A stretch of DNA of 64,000 nucleotides from Nocardia thailandica NBRC 100428 (GCF_000308795.1 NZ_BAGK01000071.1:1-64000), one strand, 5' to 3'. Positions 8,194 through 17,142 are shown, counted from the first letter of the stretch. A program made the numbers and translations. Notes: generated from the letters alone by a model not told the origin.

Positions 8194-9341
8194 GTCCGCG
8201 CGAGGTCATCGTCGAGGCCGACGGCGGCTCGCGCGGTAATCCGGGACCGGCCGGCTACGGCGCGGTGGTGTTCGACGCGGGCCACGGGCGAATCCTGGCC
8301 GAGCGCAAGGGATTCCTCGGTGTCACGACCAACAACGTGGCCGAGTACCGTGGCCTCATCGCCGGGCTGGAGGCCGCCGCGGAGCTGGGCGCGCGGGTGG
8401 TGCACGCGCGCATGGACTCCAAGCTGGTCGTCGAGCAGATGTCGGGTCGCTGGCAGGTCAAGCATCCGGCGATGCGGCCGCTCGCCGAGCAGGCGCGCGC
8501 CCTGGCGGCCGGCTTCGACGCCGTCGACCACACCTGGATCCCGCGCGCGCAGAACGCGCACGCCGACGGCCTCGCCAACGCCGCGATGGACGACGGCGAC
8601 GCCACCGACATCGTCCAGGCCGCCGTCGCCGAGGACGACCGCGCGCAGTCCGCCGCCGAGGCGGCCTCGGCGGCGCCGGGCGCGACCGAGGCGACGGACC
8701 GGCATCCGCCCGGCTGGACCGGCCTGATGGGCCGTCCCACCCGGCTGCTGCTGTTGCGGCACGGCCAGACCGAGCTGTCGGTGGAGCGGCGCTACTCCGG
8801 CCGCGGCAACCCGCCGCTGACCGAGCTGGGCCGCGCCCAGGCCGCGAACGCGGCGCGCAGGCTGGCCGCCGAGGGCGGCATCGCCGCGATCGTCACCTCG
8901 CCGCTGGGCCGGGCCCGCGACACCGCGGGGGCGGCCGGCGCCGCGCTCGGTCTGCCGGTGCGGGTCTCCGACGGCCTCATCGAGACCGATTTCGGCGAGT
9001 GGGAGGGCTTGACCTTCGCCGAGGCGGCCGCCCGCGACCCGCGGCTGCATCGCGCCTGGCTCGGCGACCCGGCGGTCCCGGCGCCCGGCGGCGAGAGTTT
9101 CGACGAGGTCCGCGCGCGCGTCGACGGGGTGCGCCGCGAGCTCGTCGACGCCCATCCGGGGGAGACGGTGCTGGTCGTCAGTCACGTGACCCCGATCAAG
9201 ACCCTGCTCCAGCTGGCGCTGGGGGTCGGCTCGTCGCTGCTCTACCGCCTGCATCTGGACCTGGCCTCGCTCTCGATCGCCGAGTTCTATCCCGACGGCG
9301 GTTCCTCCGTACGTCTGGTGAACGACACCTCCTACCTGTAA
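8190..9341 (+). CDS. Bifunctional RNase HI / histidine acid phosphatase (CobC-like)
   Basis: A 383-aa two-domain protein like M. tuberculosis Rv2228c. The N-terminal ~135 residues are a type I RNase H, which cuts RNA in RNA-DNA hybrids, with E-A-D-G-G-S-R-G-N-P at the start and further acidic residues in M-D-S-K and H-A-D-G. An Ala-rich linker follows. The C-terminal ~195 residues form a histidine phosphatase with R-H-G-Q-T-E, the phospho-acceptor His motif, and V-S-H-V-T-P near the end. The phosphatase half resembles alpha-ribazole phosphatase, which would fit the cobalamin genes upstream. The GTG start overlaps the previous stop by 4 nt. A small hairpin at 9392-9409 follows. Confidence 0.92.
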   Translation: MSPREVIVEADGGSRGNPGPAGYGAVVFDAGHGRILAERKGFLGVTTNNVAEYRGLIAGLEAAAELGARVVHARMDSKLVVEQMSGRWQVKHPAMRPLAEQARALAAGFDAVDHTWIPRAQNAHADGLANAAMDDGDATDIVQAAVAEDDRAQSAAEAASAAPGATEATDRHPPGWTGLMGRPTRLLLLRHGQTELSVERRYSGRGNPPLTELGRAQAANAARRLAAEGGIAAIVTSPLGRARDTAGAAGAALGLPVRVSDGLIETDFGEWEGLTFAEAAARDPRLHRAWLGDPAVPAPGGESFDEVRARVDGVRRELVDAHPGETVLVVSHVTPIKTLLQLALGVGSSLLYRLHLDLASLSIAEFYPDGGSSVRLVNDTSYL

Positions 9342-9391
9342 CCTGCGGGCCTGCGTAACGGTCGCCCGAGGCGGGCCGAAACGCACAGGGG

Positions 9392-9409
9392 CCACCGGAT
9401 TCCCGGTGG
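9392..9409 (+). terminator. Small hairpin after the RNase H/phosphatase gene
   Basis: Bases 9392-9398 pair with 9403-9409 (7 bp, 4-nt loop). It may end the cobC-to-RNase-H transcript, or be a leader hairpin of the protease gene at 9434, because it sits just before that gene's ribosome binding site (GGAGGAGAGG, 9418-9427). Confidence 0.35.
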
Positions 9410-9433
9410 TCCGCCGCGGAGGAGAGGTAGTAG

Positions 9434-10138
9434 ATGAAATTCACACGGATGGCCGCCGTCGCCGCAGCCATCGCGGGGGTGCTCGGCGCGGGTGTGGGGG
9501 CGGGAACCGCCACGGCCGCGCCGAGTGTGGTGCTCGGTGCCGGGTCCGGCATCGTGTTCGACAACAATTCGGCGTGCTCGCTGACCGCCATCGGCACCGA
9601 CAACGGCGGCCGTCTGGTCGGCATCACCGCGGGCCACTGCGCCTCCACCGGTGCCCGGGTCGGCGCGGAGAAGGCGCTCTCGGCGGGCGTCATCGGCACC
9701 GTCGCCTACTCCGACGACGCGGAGTTCCTGGATTTCGCGGTGCTGGAACTGGATCGGGAGAAGGTCGCGCCCACGCGCACCATCGGCCAGACCACGGTCG
9801 CCGGGATCGGCGCCAAGCCCGGTTCGGGCGCCACGGTGTGCGCCGACGGGCGCACCACCGGCCGCAGCTGCGGTGTGGTCTGGGGCGAGCTCGAGGGCAC
9901 CTCGATCAACCAGTACTGCTCGCAGCCCGGTGATTCGGGCGGTCCGGTCGTCGTCGGCGACCGGCTGGTCGGGATGAACCAGGGCCGCTTCGTCGGCTAC
10001 GGGCCGGTCTCCTTCGACGTCCCGTGCAACGGCGGTGCCAACCCGGTGCACTCCCCGGCCTACTTCCAGCCGATCGGAGTGATCCTGGCCGCGCTCGACA
10101 AGCGCGGCGGGGTGGGCGCGGGCTTCACCGTCTTCTGA
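9434..10138 (+). CDS. Secreted trypsin-like serine protease (S1 family)
   Basis: The 234-aa product has a signal peptide (residues 1 to about 29, ending T-A-T-A-A). The catalytic triad is H68 in T-A-G-H-C, D100 in F-L-D-F-A-V, and S168 in P-G-D-S-G-G-P. Two cysteine pairs probably form disulphides. The short length without a large pro-region resembles small S1 proteases of Nocardia and mycobacteria rather than streptogrisins. A strong ribosome binding site GGAGGAGAGG precedes the ATG by about 6 nt. The gene is single and ends at a bidirectional terminator shared with the Nudix gene. The substrate is unknown. Confidence 0.9.
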   Translation: MKFTRMAAVAAAIAGVLGAGVGAGTATAAPSVVLGAGSGIVFDNNSACSLTAIGTDNGGRLVGITAGHCASTGARVGAEKALSAGVIGTVAYSDDAEFLDFAVLELDREKVAPTRTIGQTTVAGIGAKPGSGATVCADGRTTGRSCGVVWGELEGTSINQYCSQPGDSGGPVVVGDRLVGMNQGRFVGYGPVSFDVPCNGGANPVHSPAYFQPIGVILAALDKRGGVGAGFTVF

Positions 10139-10155
10139 CGGCCGACCGCGCGCAG

Positions 10156-10188
10156 GAGCCCCACCGGGTGCGAAATCCGGTGGGGCTC
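10156..10188. terminator. Bidirectional terminator between protease and Nudix genes
   Basis: Perfect 12-bp stem, 10156-10167 with 10177-10188, and a 9-nt A-containing loop, between two convergent genes. No T-run on either side. Confidence 0.7.
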
Positions 10189-10196
10189 ATGCCGTT

Positions 10197-10733
10197 TCAG
10201 CCCGCCTGCGCCCGCTCGTGCATGAGCAGGAGGGTGTAGGCGGCGAGGGTGTGCGTGTCGACGATCTCCGTGCCGAGCAGGCGCTCGAACTCCGCACGGG
10301 CGAACCAGCGTTCGACCATGTCCTGCTCCTCGGGTTCGCGTTCGTGCGCGCCCTGCGTGAGCTCGGTGGCCAGGAAGCAGTGCCCGGTCGCGTTGATGGT
10401 CGACGGCGCCGCCGCCAGCGCGCCGAGGTAGGTCATGCGGCCCGCCCGCAGCCCGGTCTCCTCGCGGAGCTCGTTGTGCGCCAGTTCGATCGGCGTCGCT
10501 TCGGTTTCCGGCGGGGGCGCGCCCGCCGGGAATTCCCAGCTGCGCGCCCCGATCGGATACCGGAACTGCTCGACCAACCGGAAGCCGTTGCCGTCGAACG
10601 GGATCACCAGCGCGAAATCGGACTTGTCGACCACCCCGTAGATCCCGGTCGATCCGTCGGCCCGGCGCACGGTGTCCTCGCGTACCCGCATCCACGGATT
10701 GCGGTACACCGTCCGGGAACTCAGTGACTCCAT
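10197..10733 (-). CDS. Nudix hydrolase
   Basis: This 178-aa protein hydrolyses a nucleoside diphosphate linked to another moiety. The layout (N-terminal beta domain, then E-Q-F-R-Y-P, W-E-F-P-A-G) resembles ADP-ribose pyrophosphatases. The Nudix box reads G-x5-E-x7 followed by N-E-L-R-E-E-T-G-L, so the glutamates that bind metal are present, but the residue before the first of them, normally Arg, is Asn. Downstream are A-L-A-A-A-P-S and a C-terminal helix. The gene is transcribed towards the protease gene, and its start lies 27 nt from the alpha/beta hydrolase stop on the same strand, so the two may be co-transcribed. The substrate cannot be told from sequence. Confidence 0.85.
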   Translation of the reverse strand: MESLSSRTVYRNPWMRVREDTVRRADGSTGIYGVVDKSDFALVIPFDGNGFRLVEQFRYPIGARSWEFPAGAPPPETEATPIELAHNELREETGLRAGRMTYLGALAAAPSTINATGHCFLATELTQGAHEREPEEQDMVERWFARAEFERLLGTEIVDTHTLAAYTLLLMHERAQAG

Positions 10734-10760
10734 GTCCCCATCATCCGCCCCCGGCGCCGG

Positions 10761-11648
10761 TCACGGGCGCAGCACCGACACCAGGAAGTCGGTCTCGTCC
10801 TTGACGACCTGCTCGAAGACGTCGTCGAAGTACACGTCGAAATGCCCGACGGGGTACTCCTTCACGACGGCGTGCTTGGTGCGCGCGGCCGCTTTGCGGG
10901 TCGGGCCCGCGGGCGCGACCGTGTCGTTCTGGGCGATGGCGTAGAACACCGGCATCTTCAGGGACTTGGCGCGGCGGCCGGGGGAGTCGAACAGGGTCGA
11001 CAGCGCCACCCTCGCGGCGACTTTCGGCTCGTAGACCGAGCTCTCCTCGGCCAGCCTGCCGTATCCCTCCGGCACGTCGGGGGCGCTCATCAGGGCCGCC
11101 GAGCGCTTGCGGCCCGCCAGCCGGACGCCGACCGGCTTGCGCCGGATCGGGCCGACGACCAGGTCGACGGCGGCGATGGTGGCGACCTTGGTGAGGCTGA
11201 TCGGGCCCTTGGTCAGCGCCGAGGACAGCCCGCTGGTGAAGGGCACCTGGGCGACCACCGCGGCGAGGTAGTCGTCCTCGGGGGCCACCGACAGCACGTG
11301 TCCGCCCCCGAACGACGAGCCCCACAGCGCGATCCGGGTCGCGTCGAAGCCGCGGATGCTGCGCGCGTAGGCGATCGCCGACCGCCAATCCTCGCGCTGC
11401 TTACCGATGTCGAGCAGTTGCCGGGGTGTGCCCTCGCTGGCCCCGAAATGCCGGTAGTCGAACGCCAGCACCCCCATTCCCGCCGCGGCGAACCGGCGCG
11501 CGTACCGGTCCAGCCCCATCTCCCGATCGGCCCCCAGCCCGTGTCCCATGACCACCAGCGGGCGCGGCTTGGGCGCCCCGTCGGGTCGGTACAGCCAGGC
11601 GGCGCACTGCCGGCCGCCCGACGGGAAACTGACCTCCACACGTTCCAT
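10761..11648 (-). CDS. Alpha/beta hydrolase (S15/dienelactone-hydrolase-like)
   Basis: A 295-aa serine hydrolase. The oxyanion-hole segment V-M-G-H-G-L-G is near residue 30, the nucleophile elbow is G-S-S-F-G-G near residue 110, and the terminal His lies in V-G-H-F-D-V. It lacks a signal peptide, so it is probably cytoplasmic; the substrate is unknown. The ATG at 11648 was chosen because the conserved N-terminus begins there; the frame remains open upstream, but that DNA encodes the RNase P RNA. It could be co-transcribed with the Nudix gene downstream. Confidence 0.82.
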   Translation of the reverse strand: MERVEVSFPSGGRQCAAWLYRPDGAPKPRPLVVMGHGLGADREMGLDRYARRFAAAGMGVLAFDYRHFGASEGTPRQLLDIGKQREDWRSAIAYARSIRGFDATRIALWGSSFGGGHVLSVAPEDDYLAAVVAQVPFTSGLSSALTKGPISLTKVATIAAVDLVVGPIRRKPVGVRLAGRKRSAALMSAPDVPEGYGRLAEESSVYEPKVAARVALSTLFDSPGRRAKSLKMPVFYAIAQNDTVAPAGPTRKAAARTKHAVVKEYPVGHFDVYFDDVFEQVVKDETDFLVSVLRP

Positions 11649-11689
11649 GCGCGCAAATTTACCTTCCGCGCGCACGGTAGGCTGTAGCG

Positions 11690-12101
<412 letters not shown>

Positions 12102-12103
12102 CC

Positions 12104-12155
12104 GAACGCCGAACGGCGGCGACCCCGGAGAAGGGGTCGCCGCCGTTCGGCGTTC
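12104..12155. terminator. Strong terminator of rnpB, shared with the convergent lipoprotein gene
   Basis: A perfect 23-bp stem pairs 12104-12126 with 12133-12155 around the 6-nt loop GGAGAA. It starts 3 nt after helix P1 of rnpB and ends 15 nt before the stop of the convergent gene. It is one of the longest perfect stems noticed in the window. Confidence 0.9.
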
Positions 12156-12169
12156 CGTCTCGTTCGGTG

Positions 12170-12544
12170 TCAGGCCGGGCACATGAGTTTGGCGACCTGG
12201 TAGACCGCGAGCGCCTCGTCGTTGGTCGGCGCGGCCGAGCCGTTCTTGGCGACGGTCACGATGGACTTCACCACCTCGTCCTGGCTCTTGCCCGCTTTGA
12301 TCTCCCCGCAGGTGGTCGTCAGGACCTTGCTGACCGCCCGGTCGTCCAAACCTTCGGCCAGTTTCGGGAACGCGTTTCGATAGTTCACCACGAAAACGCC
12401 GGCCTGGGTCGCGTCGACCTTGACCTCGGGTGCGGTCGACGTGGTGGTCGGGGCGGCGGAATTGGACGAATCGTCGCCGCAGCCGGCCACGAACAGGGCG
12501 AAGGCGGCCGCTCCGGCCACGATCGCTGCGGAAGTTCTACTCAC
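12170..12544 (-). CDS. Small lipoprotein, possibly DUF732-like
   Basis: The 124-aa precursor has a short signal peptide ending in the lipobox V-A-G-C at residues 19-22, so it is predicted to be anchored to the outer face of the membrane. After a Ser/Thr-rich linker, the mature part is a small helical domain with two cysteines (T-T-T-C-G-E and K-L-M-C-P-A) probably joined by a disulphide. This resembles DUF732 proteins of mycobacteria, whose role is unknown. The GTG at 12544 gives a normal signal peptide; an ATG at 12607 in the same frame would add 21 residues and has no properly spaced ribosome binding site. Confidence 0.65.
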   Translation of the reverse strand: MSRTSAAIVAGAAAFALFVAGCGDDSSNSAAPTTTSTAPEVKVDATQAGVFVVNYRNAFPKLAEGLDDRAVSKVLTTTCGEIKAGKSQDEVVKSIVTVAKNGSAAPTNDEALAVYQVAKLMCPA

Positions 12545-12630
12545 GCTGCGGGATGCTAGCCGCCCGGAAAACGAGTCGCCTGCCAGGCGGTTAACGGAAA
12601 ATGACATCTCCACCCGCGCCCGTGTGAGAT

Positions 12631-12723
12631 CTACTGCGGGTTGATCATCAGCAGCTGGGCCCAGTAGGAGGCCTGGTCCGGTCCGACGATCGGCAGCAGG
12701 TAATCGAAAAGGATCGAAGACAT
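12631..12723 (-). CDS. Candidate 30-residue hydrophobic peptide
   Basis: An ATG at 12723 opens a 30-codon frame ending at 12631. The product begins M-S-S-I-L-F-D-Y-L-L-P and is hydrophobic and aromatic, with a likely membrane-interacting helix. A purine-rich GGGGAGC sequence lies about 14 nt upstream, rather far for a ribosome binding site. The DNA around it is less GC-rich than the neighbouring genes. It may be a real small protein or chance; evidence is weak. Confidence 0.3.
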   Translation of the reverse strand: MSSILFDYLLPIVGPDQASYWAQLLMINPQ

Positions 12724-12962
12724 ACGCTCTCGAGCTCCCCTTATTTCGGTGCGGGTTGGACTTTTTCGCGCACGACCCGGGTCGTGCGCCGCAACAGTAA
12801 CAGTGCGCGCCGCCGCGCCGGAGCGAGCCGGGTCGGCGGAACATTTTCCCGGGAACTCGCCGGAAAGGTGACTGAGGTCATAGAGTGTTCGCCGTCGGCA
12901 CGGTCTCCCACCTGGCAGTGGCGGGACCGGATTCTCCACGAGTGGAAGCAGGTCTCATTTCA

Positions 12963-13295
12963 ATGCGGGTAGTTCGTTCCCTTGTCGCCGGTGCGCTGAT
13001 CGCCGGTTCCGCCGCGGTGCTCGGCGTCCTCGGTGCCGGTCAGGCGAGTGCGGTCGCGGTGACGCCCCTGTCCGGTGGTGTCCAGGTCGACCTGAGCCCG
13101 GCCGACACGGCCTGGGTCAGCCAGTCCCGGATCGGGCTGAGCATCGCCGGCCTGCCGCATCCGTCGGCGGCCTCCTTCGGCCAGGCGCTCGACGCCGCGG
13201 CCACGGTCTCCTCCGCGGTGCCCAACGGCCGCGTCACCTTCACGGTGTACGGGCCGCTGGATCAGCTCAACGGCACCATGCTGGCGTTGCAGTAG
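12963..13295 (+). CDS. Small secreted protein of unknown function
   Basis: The 110-aa product has a clear Sec signal peptide (M-R-V-V-R followed by a hydrophobic stretch and cleavage after A-G-Q-A-S-A, about residue 29). The mature ~80 residues contain G-V-Q-V-D-L-S-P and a P-H-P-S-A-A-S-F-G segment, without cysteines. It resembles small exported proteins found only in Mycobacteriales; no named domain is recognised. The start codon is the first after a 240-nt gap holding the diverging small ORF. The RNB ribonuclease gene follows after 4 nt, so the two may share a transcript. Confidence 0.6.
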   Translation: MRVVRSLVAGALIAGSAAVLGVLGAGQASAVAVTPLSGGVQVDLSPADTAWVSQSRIGLSIAGLPHPSAASFGQALDAAATVSSAVPNGRVTFTVYGPLDQLNGTMLALQ

Positions 13296-13299
13296 CCGC

Positions 13300-14751
13300 G
13301 TGGAACTGCACCAGCGGATCGTCTCGGCGCCGGTCGATTTCGGCGCCGTCCGTTCCGAATTCGGATTGGCCTCGGCCTACCCGGCCGGGGCCGTCTCCGA
13401 GGCCCGCGACGCGGTCGACGCGTTCGCGGGCCACCGGATCGACGCGACCGACATCCCGTTCGTCACCATCGACCCGCCCGGCGCCCTCGACCTCGACCAG
13501 GCGCTGCACCTGAGCCGCACCGACACCGGCTTCACCCTCCACTACGCCATCGCCGACCTCGCCGCCGTGATCGTCCCGGGCAGTGCCCTCGACCAGGAAT
13601 CGGGCCGCCGCGGCCAGACGTTCTACCTGCCCGACGGCACCGTGCCGCTGCATCCGCCGGTGCTGTCCGAGGACGCGGCCAGCCTGCTGCCCGAGCGCAC
13701 CCGCCCCGCCGTGCTGTGGACCGTCGAGCTCGACCACGCCGCCGAGCCGCGCCGCTGGCAGGTCGCCCGCGCGCTGATCCGCTCGGTCGCCCGGCTCGAC
13801 TACGCGGGCGTGCAGGCCGCCGCCGACGCGGGCACGCCGCACCCCGCCATCGCCGACCTCCCCGAATTCGGCAGGCTCCGGATCGAATCCGGCCACGCGC
13901 GCGGCGCCATCGCGCTGCGGCTGCCCGCCCAGGACGTGGTGCGCGACGGCACCGGATGGCGCCTCGAGCTCGAGCCGCGCACCGCCGCCGACGACTGGAA
14001 CGAGCAGGTCTCCCTGCTCACGGGCATGGTCGCCGCCCGGATCATGCTCGACCATCCCGGTCCCGGCCGGACCGGCCTGCTGCGCACCATGCCACCGCCA
14101 CCGGAGTCCGCGGTCGCCTCGCTGCGCCGCACCGCCGCGGCGCTCGGCGTGCCCTGGCCGGACGGCGCGGGCGTCGGCCGGGTCCTGGGCGGGCTCGACC
14201 CCAACAGCCCCGAATCCCTCGTCCTGAACTCCGAGGCGACCGGCCTGCTGCGCGGCGCGGCCTACACCCTGCTCGACGACGCGCCGCGGACCCCGGCGCA
14301 GCTGACGCACAGCGCGATCGGCGCGCCCTACGCGCACGTGACGGCCCCGCTGCGCCGGCTGGCCGACCGCTACACCACCGAGATCTGCCTGGCCTACTGC
14401 GCGGGCGCCGAGGTCCCGGACTGGGTGCGCACGGGCCTGGCCGCGGCCGCCGACACGATGCGCCGCACCGACGCCGAGGCCAACAAGGTCGACCGCGCGT
14501 GCATCGACCTCACCGAGGCCACCGTGCTGGCGCCCCGCGTCGGCCAGGGCTTCGACGCGATCGTCCTGCGCGACGCCGACGGGTCACGCCCGGCGGAGAT
14601 CTTCGTCGAGGACCCGCCGGTCATGGCCCGCTGCGACGGGAAGCCCGAGGAGGGCAAGCGGATCAGGGCACGGCTGACCGAGGCCGATCCGGCCGCCCGC
14701 ACCGTCCGGTTCGCGTACCCCGAACAGGCCCCGGCGGCTACGGCCCGGTGA
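13300..14751 (+). CDS. RNB-domain ribonuclease (RNase II/R family)
   Basis: A 483-aa protein whose catalytic RNB core begins near residue 55. The motif I-D-P-P-G-A-L-D-L-D-Q-A-L (about residues 63-75) supplies the acidic residues that bind magnesium in processive 3'-5' exoribonucleases. The Y-A-I-A-D-L segment and the later Y-A-H-V-T-A-P-L-R-R-L-A-D-R segment are also typical. The usual N-terminal cold-shock domains are lacking, and only a short C-terminal beta domain follows. This is the compact actinobacterial form. GTG at 13300 starts 4 nt after the secreted-protein gene. The last 14 nt overlap the convergent CHAD gene. Confidence 0.9.
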   Translation: MELHQRIVSAPVDFGAVRSEFGLASAYPAGAVSEARDAVDAFAGHRIDATDIPFVTIDPPGALDLDQALHLSRTDTGFTLHYAIADLAAVIVPGSALDQESGRRGQTFYLPDGTVPLHPPVLSEDAASLLPERTRPAVLWTVELDHAAEPRRWQVARALIRSVARLDYAGVQAAADAGTPHPAIADLPEFGRLRIESGHARGAIALRLPAQDVVRDGTGWRLELEPRTAADDWNEQVSLLTGMVAARIMLDHPGPGRTGLLRTMPPPPESAVASLRRTAAALGVPWPDGAGVGRVLGGLDPNSPESLVLNSEATGLLRGAAYTLLDDAPRTPAQLTHSAIGAPYAHVTAPLRRLADRYTTEICLAYCAGAEVPDWVRTGLAAAADTMRRTDAEANKVDRACIDLTEATVLAPRVGQGFDAIVLRDADGSRPAEIFVEDPPVMARCDGKPEEGKRIRARLTEADPAARTVRFAYPEQAPAATAR

Positions 14752-15589
14752 CGAAGGCCGCGGCGGCCGGGTAGCGGGCGAGCGCCCGCCCCGCGGCGTC
14801 GGCCTCGGTGTCGACCAGGATCTCGTACACCTCGGCGGCCCGGCCGTGCGCTCCCTCGGCCCGCGCCCGCAGCACCGCGCCGGACTCGACGGCATCGCGG
14901 TGGTCGCCGAGGACCGTCTGGAGTTGCTTGGCCCGCTTGCCGAGCTCGGCGGCGTCGTCACCGAGGACGTCCGCGGCGGCGTCGGCCGCGTAGCGCAGCC
15001 GCTTGGCGGCCTTGCGGATGTCGTGCAGCAACTCCACCCGGTCGGCGGTGGCGGCGGCCGGTTCGGCAAGGACGAGGGCGCGCAGGCGGTCGCGATCGTG
15101 GTCGAGGATGTCGGCGAACGCGTCGGCGGCGGGCGCGGCGGCACGCCCGCGGCGCAGCGGCGGCTCGGAACGCCACGCGGACAGCGTGTCCCGCAGCGCG
15201 GTGTAGCGGCCGGTGTCGAGCTCGGCCAGCACCCGGGTGTGGGCCTCGGCGTAGGCGTCGCGCTCGGCGCCGACCAGCGCGTCGACGACCTCACCGGGGA
15301 CCTCGTCGAGCGCGACGAGCAGGGTCGCGAAGCGGTCGCCGCGGACCTCGGCGTCGCGGGCGACGCCGAGCAGCTCGGCGAGCCACTTCAGCTCCGCCGT
15401 CACCTCGGCGGCGGGCCCGGCGCGGAACACGCTCCGGTAGGAGCGCAGCACGCTGCGCAGCCGCCGCGTGGCCACCCGCATCTGGTGCACCGAATCCGGT
15501 TCGTCGCCGCGGACTTCCGGCTCGGCCTCCAGCAACCGCGTCACGTCGGCCCCGAGGGCGGCGGTGAGCGCGTGGCCCGCGGCGGTCAT
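14738..15589 (-). CDS. CHAD-domain protein
   Basis: The 283-aa protein is a CHAD domain, an all-helical module with conserved His residues that binds inorganic polyphosphate. The signature H-Q-M-R-V-A-T-R-R-L-R-S lies near residue 35 and is repeated in the second half as L-H-D-I-R-K-A-A-K-R-L-R. CHAD proteins often accompany CYTH triphosphatases, but no CYTH domain is fused or adjacent. The gene is one base downstream of prolyl aminopeptidase and probably in the same operon. Its 3' end overlaps the convergent RNB gene by 14 nt. A role in polyphosphate granules is an inference from the family. Confidence 0.88.
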   Translation of the reverse strand: MTAAGHALTAALGADVTRLLEAEPEVRGDEPDSVHQMRVATRRLRSVLRSYRSVFRAGPAAEVTAELKWLAELLGVARDAEVRGDRFATLLVALDEVPGEVVDALVGAERDAYAEAHTRVLAELDTGRYTALRDTLSAWRSEPPLRRGRAAAPAADAFADILDHDRDRLRALVLAEPAAATADRVELLHDIRKAAKRLRYAADAAADVLGDDAAELGKRAKQLQTVLGDHRDAVESGAVLRARAEGAHGRAAEVYEILVDTEADAAGRALARYPAAAAFVTGP

Positions 15590-15590
15590 C

Positions 15591-16553
15591 TCACACCTGC
15601 TTTCCGAAGCGGTCGGTGGCCTCGACGAGATGGTGCACGATGCCGGGCTCGAGCGCGGTGTGCCCGGCGTCCGGCACCAGATGCAGGATCGATCCGGGCC
15701 AGGCCCGGTGCAGGTCCCAGGCGCTCACCGCCGGGCATACCACGTCGTGGCGGCCCTGCACGATGACCGCGGGCAGGTGCGCGATGCGGTCGATGTCGCG
15801 CAGCAGCTGCCCCTCGTCGAGGAAGCCGTGATGGCGGAAGTAGTGGTTCTCGATCCGGGCGAAGGCCAGCGCGAAGCGCGGCTCGGCGGTCTCGGCGACC
15901 CGGTCCGGCTGCGGCAGCAGCGAACTCGTCGCCCCCTCCCAGGTCGACCAGGCCACCGCCGCGGCGAGCGCGACCTCGGGATCGGGGGAGTGCAGCAGCC
16001 GGTGATAGGCCTCGACGAAGTCGCCGCCGCGCTCGGACTCGGGCACCGGCGCGACGAACTTCTCCCACTCGTCGGGGTACAGATTGCCCGCGGCGCCGTT
16101 GTAGTACCAGTCGATCTCCGCGCGTCGCAGCAGGAAGATCCCGCGCAGCACGAGTTCGGTGACCCGGTCCGGATGGGCCTGGGCGTAGGCGAGGCCGAGG
16201 GTGGAGCCCCAGGAGCCGCCGAAGATCTGCCAGCGGTCGATGCCCAGGTGGGCGCGCAGCGCCTCCATGTCGGCGATCAGGTGCGCGGTGGTGTTGGTCG
16301 CCAGCGCGGCGCCGTCGGCGATGTGCGGCACGGACTGCCCGCAGCCGCGCTGATCGAACAGCACGATCCGGTACACGGCGGGATCGAAGAAGCGCCGCTG
16401 CACCGGGCCGGTGCCGCCGCCGGGGCCGCCGTGGACGAACACCACCGGCTTGCCGTCGGGGTCGCCGCTGGTCTCCCAGTACACCCGCTGCCCGTCGCCG
16501 ACGTCGAGCAGGCCGGTGGCGTACGGTTCGACGGGCGGATACAGCGTCCGCAT
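15591..16553 (-). CDS. pip: Prolyl aminopeptidase
   Basis: This cytoplasmic alpha/beta hydrolase of peptidase family S33 removes N-terminal proline from peptides. The 320-aa product has the usual length. The oxyanion-hole motif H-G-G-P-G-G-G lies near residue 41, D-Q-R-G-C-G-Q-S near residue 68, and the nucleophile is S114 in G-G-S-W-G-S. The terminal His lies in D-A-G-H-T-A. The ATG at 16553 overlaps the stop of the upstream lipoprotein gene by one base, so translation is probably coupled. With the lipoprotein and the CHAD gene it forms a three-gene unit. Confidence 0.93.
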   Translation of the reverse strand: MRTLYPPVEPYATGLLDVGDGQRVYWETSGDPDGKPVVFVHGGPGGGTGPVQRRFFDPAVYRIVLFDQRGCGQSVPHIADGAALATNTTAHLIADMEALRAHLGIDRWQIFGGSWGSTLGLAYAQAHPDRVTELVLRGIFLLRRAEIDWYYNGAAGNLYPDEWEKFVAPVPESERGGDFVEAYHRLLHSPDPEVALAAAVAWSTWEGATSSLLPQPDRVAETAEPRFALAFARIENHYFRHHGFLDEGQLLRDIDRIAHLPAVIVQGRHDVVCPAVSAWDLHRAWPGSILHLVPDAGHTALEPGIVHHLVEATDRFGKQV

Positions 16554-17008
16554 CAGAACGCCAATCCGGCGGCGAGGCTGGGCAGTTCGAGGGCGGTGAG
16601 GGCCTCGGTGCGCACCTGGGGGCAGGACGTGGTCATCACGCGGTCAACGACGTCCTTGTCGGCCAGGACCTGGCCGTTGATGCCGCCGTTGCGCAGCGCC
16701 CATTCGTGCACCATGGCGTTGAGCCCCAGCCTGCCCAGCGTCGGGCCCTGCACCCGCAGGTTGGACAGTTCGGGGCGCAGCATGTCGCAGAGCTGCGTGG
16801 CCGCGGCGTCGGAGATCACCAGCGGTCCGGGGGTGGCCGGGGCGCCACCGCCGGGGGCCGTCGCGGAACTCGTCGCCGGCGCCGTGCTCGTCGCGCCCGC
16901 GCTCCCGGTCGGATCGGGGTCGGCGCCGCCACAGGCGGTGAGCGACAGGGCGGTCAGGACCCCGGCGATCGGGACGACGGCGCGGGAGATCCAGGGACGG
17001 TACGGCAT
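16553..17008 (-). CDS. Lipoprotein of unknown function
   Basis: The 151-aa precursor has an Arg-containing n-region, a hydrophobic core and the lipobox L-T-A-C (Cys at about residue 26). A Thr/Ser/Pro/Gly-rich linker precedes the mature helical domain of about 95 residues, which holds two cysteines (Q-L-C-D-M and T-S-C-P-Q). Layout and cysteine placement are like those of the lipoprotein at 12170-12544, suggesting the same broad family of small Mycobacteriales lipoproteins. It is first in an apparent operon with pip and the CHAD gene. Confidence 0.65.
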   Translation of the reverse strand: MPYRPWISRAVVPIAGVLTALSLTACGGADPDPTGSAGATSTAPATSSATAPGGGAPATPGPLVISDAAATQLCDMLRPELSNLRVQGPTLGRLGLNAMVHEWALRNGGINGQVLADKDVVDRVMTTSCPQVRTEALTALELPSLAAGLAF

Positions 17009-17142
17009 GGCACCTCATACTCGGGGTCGGCTGTGTCCCTTCCGAGTCTGCCATCACCGGCGGGTCCGCGGGATCGTCGCGCGCGCCGAGACCGGGCCTT
17101 CGGCGGGGCGGCGATCCGCGCGGGGCGGGGGAGCGGGTCGCG

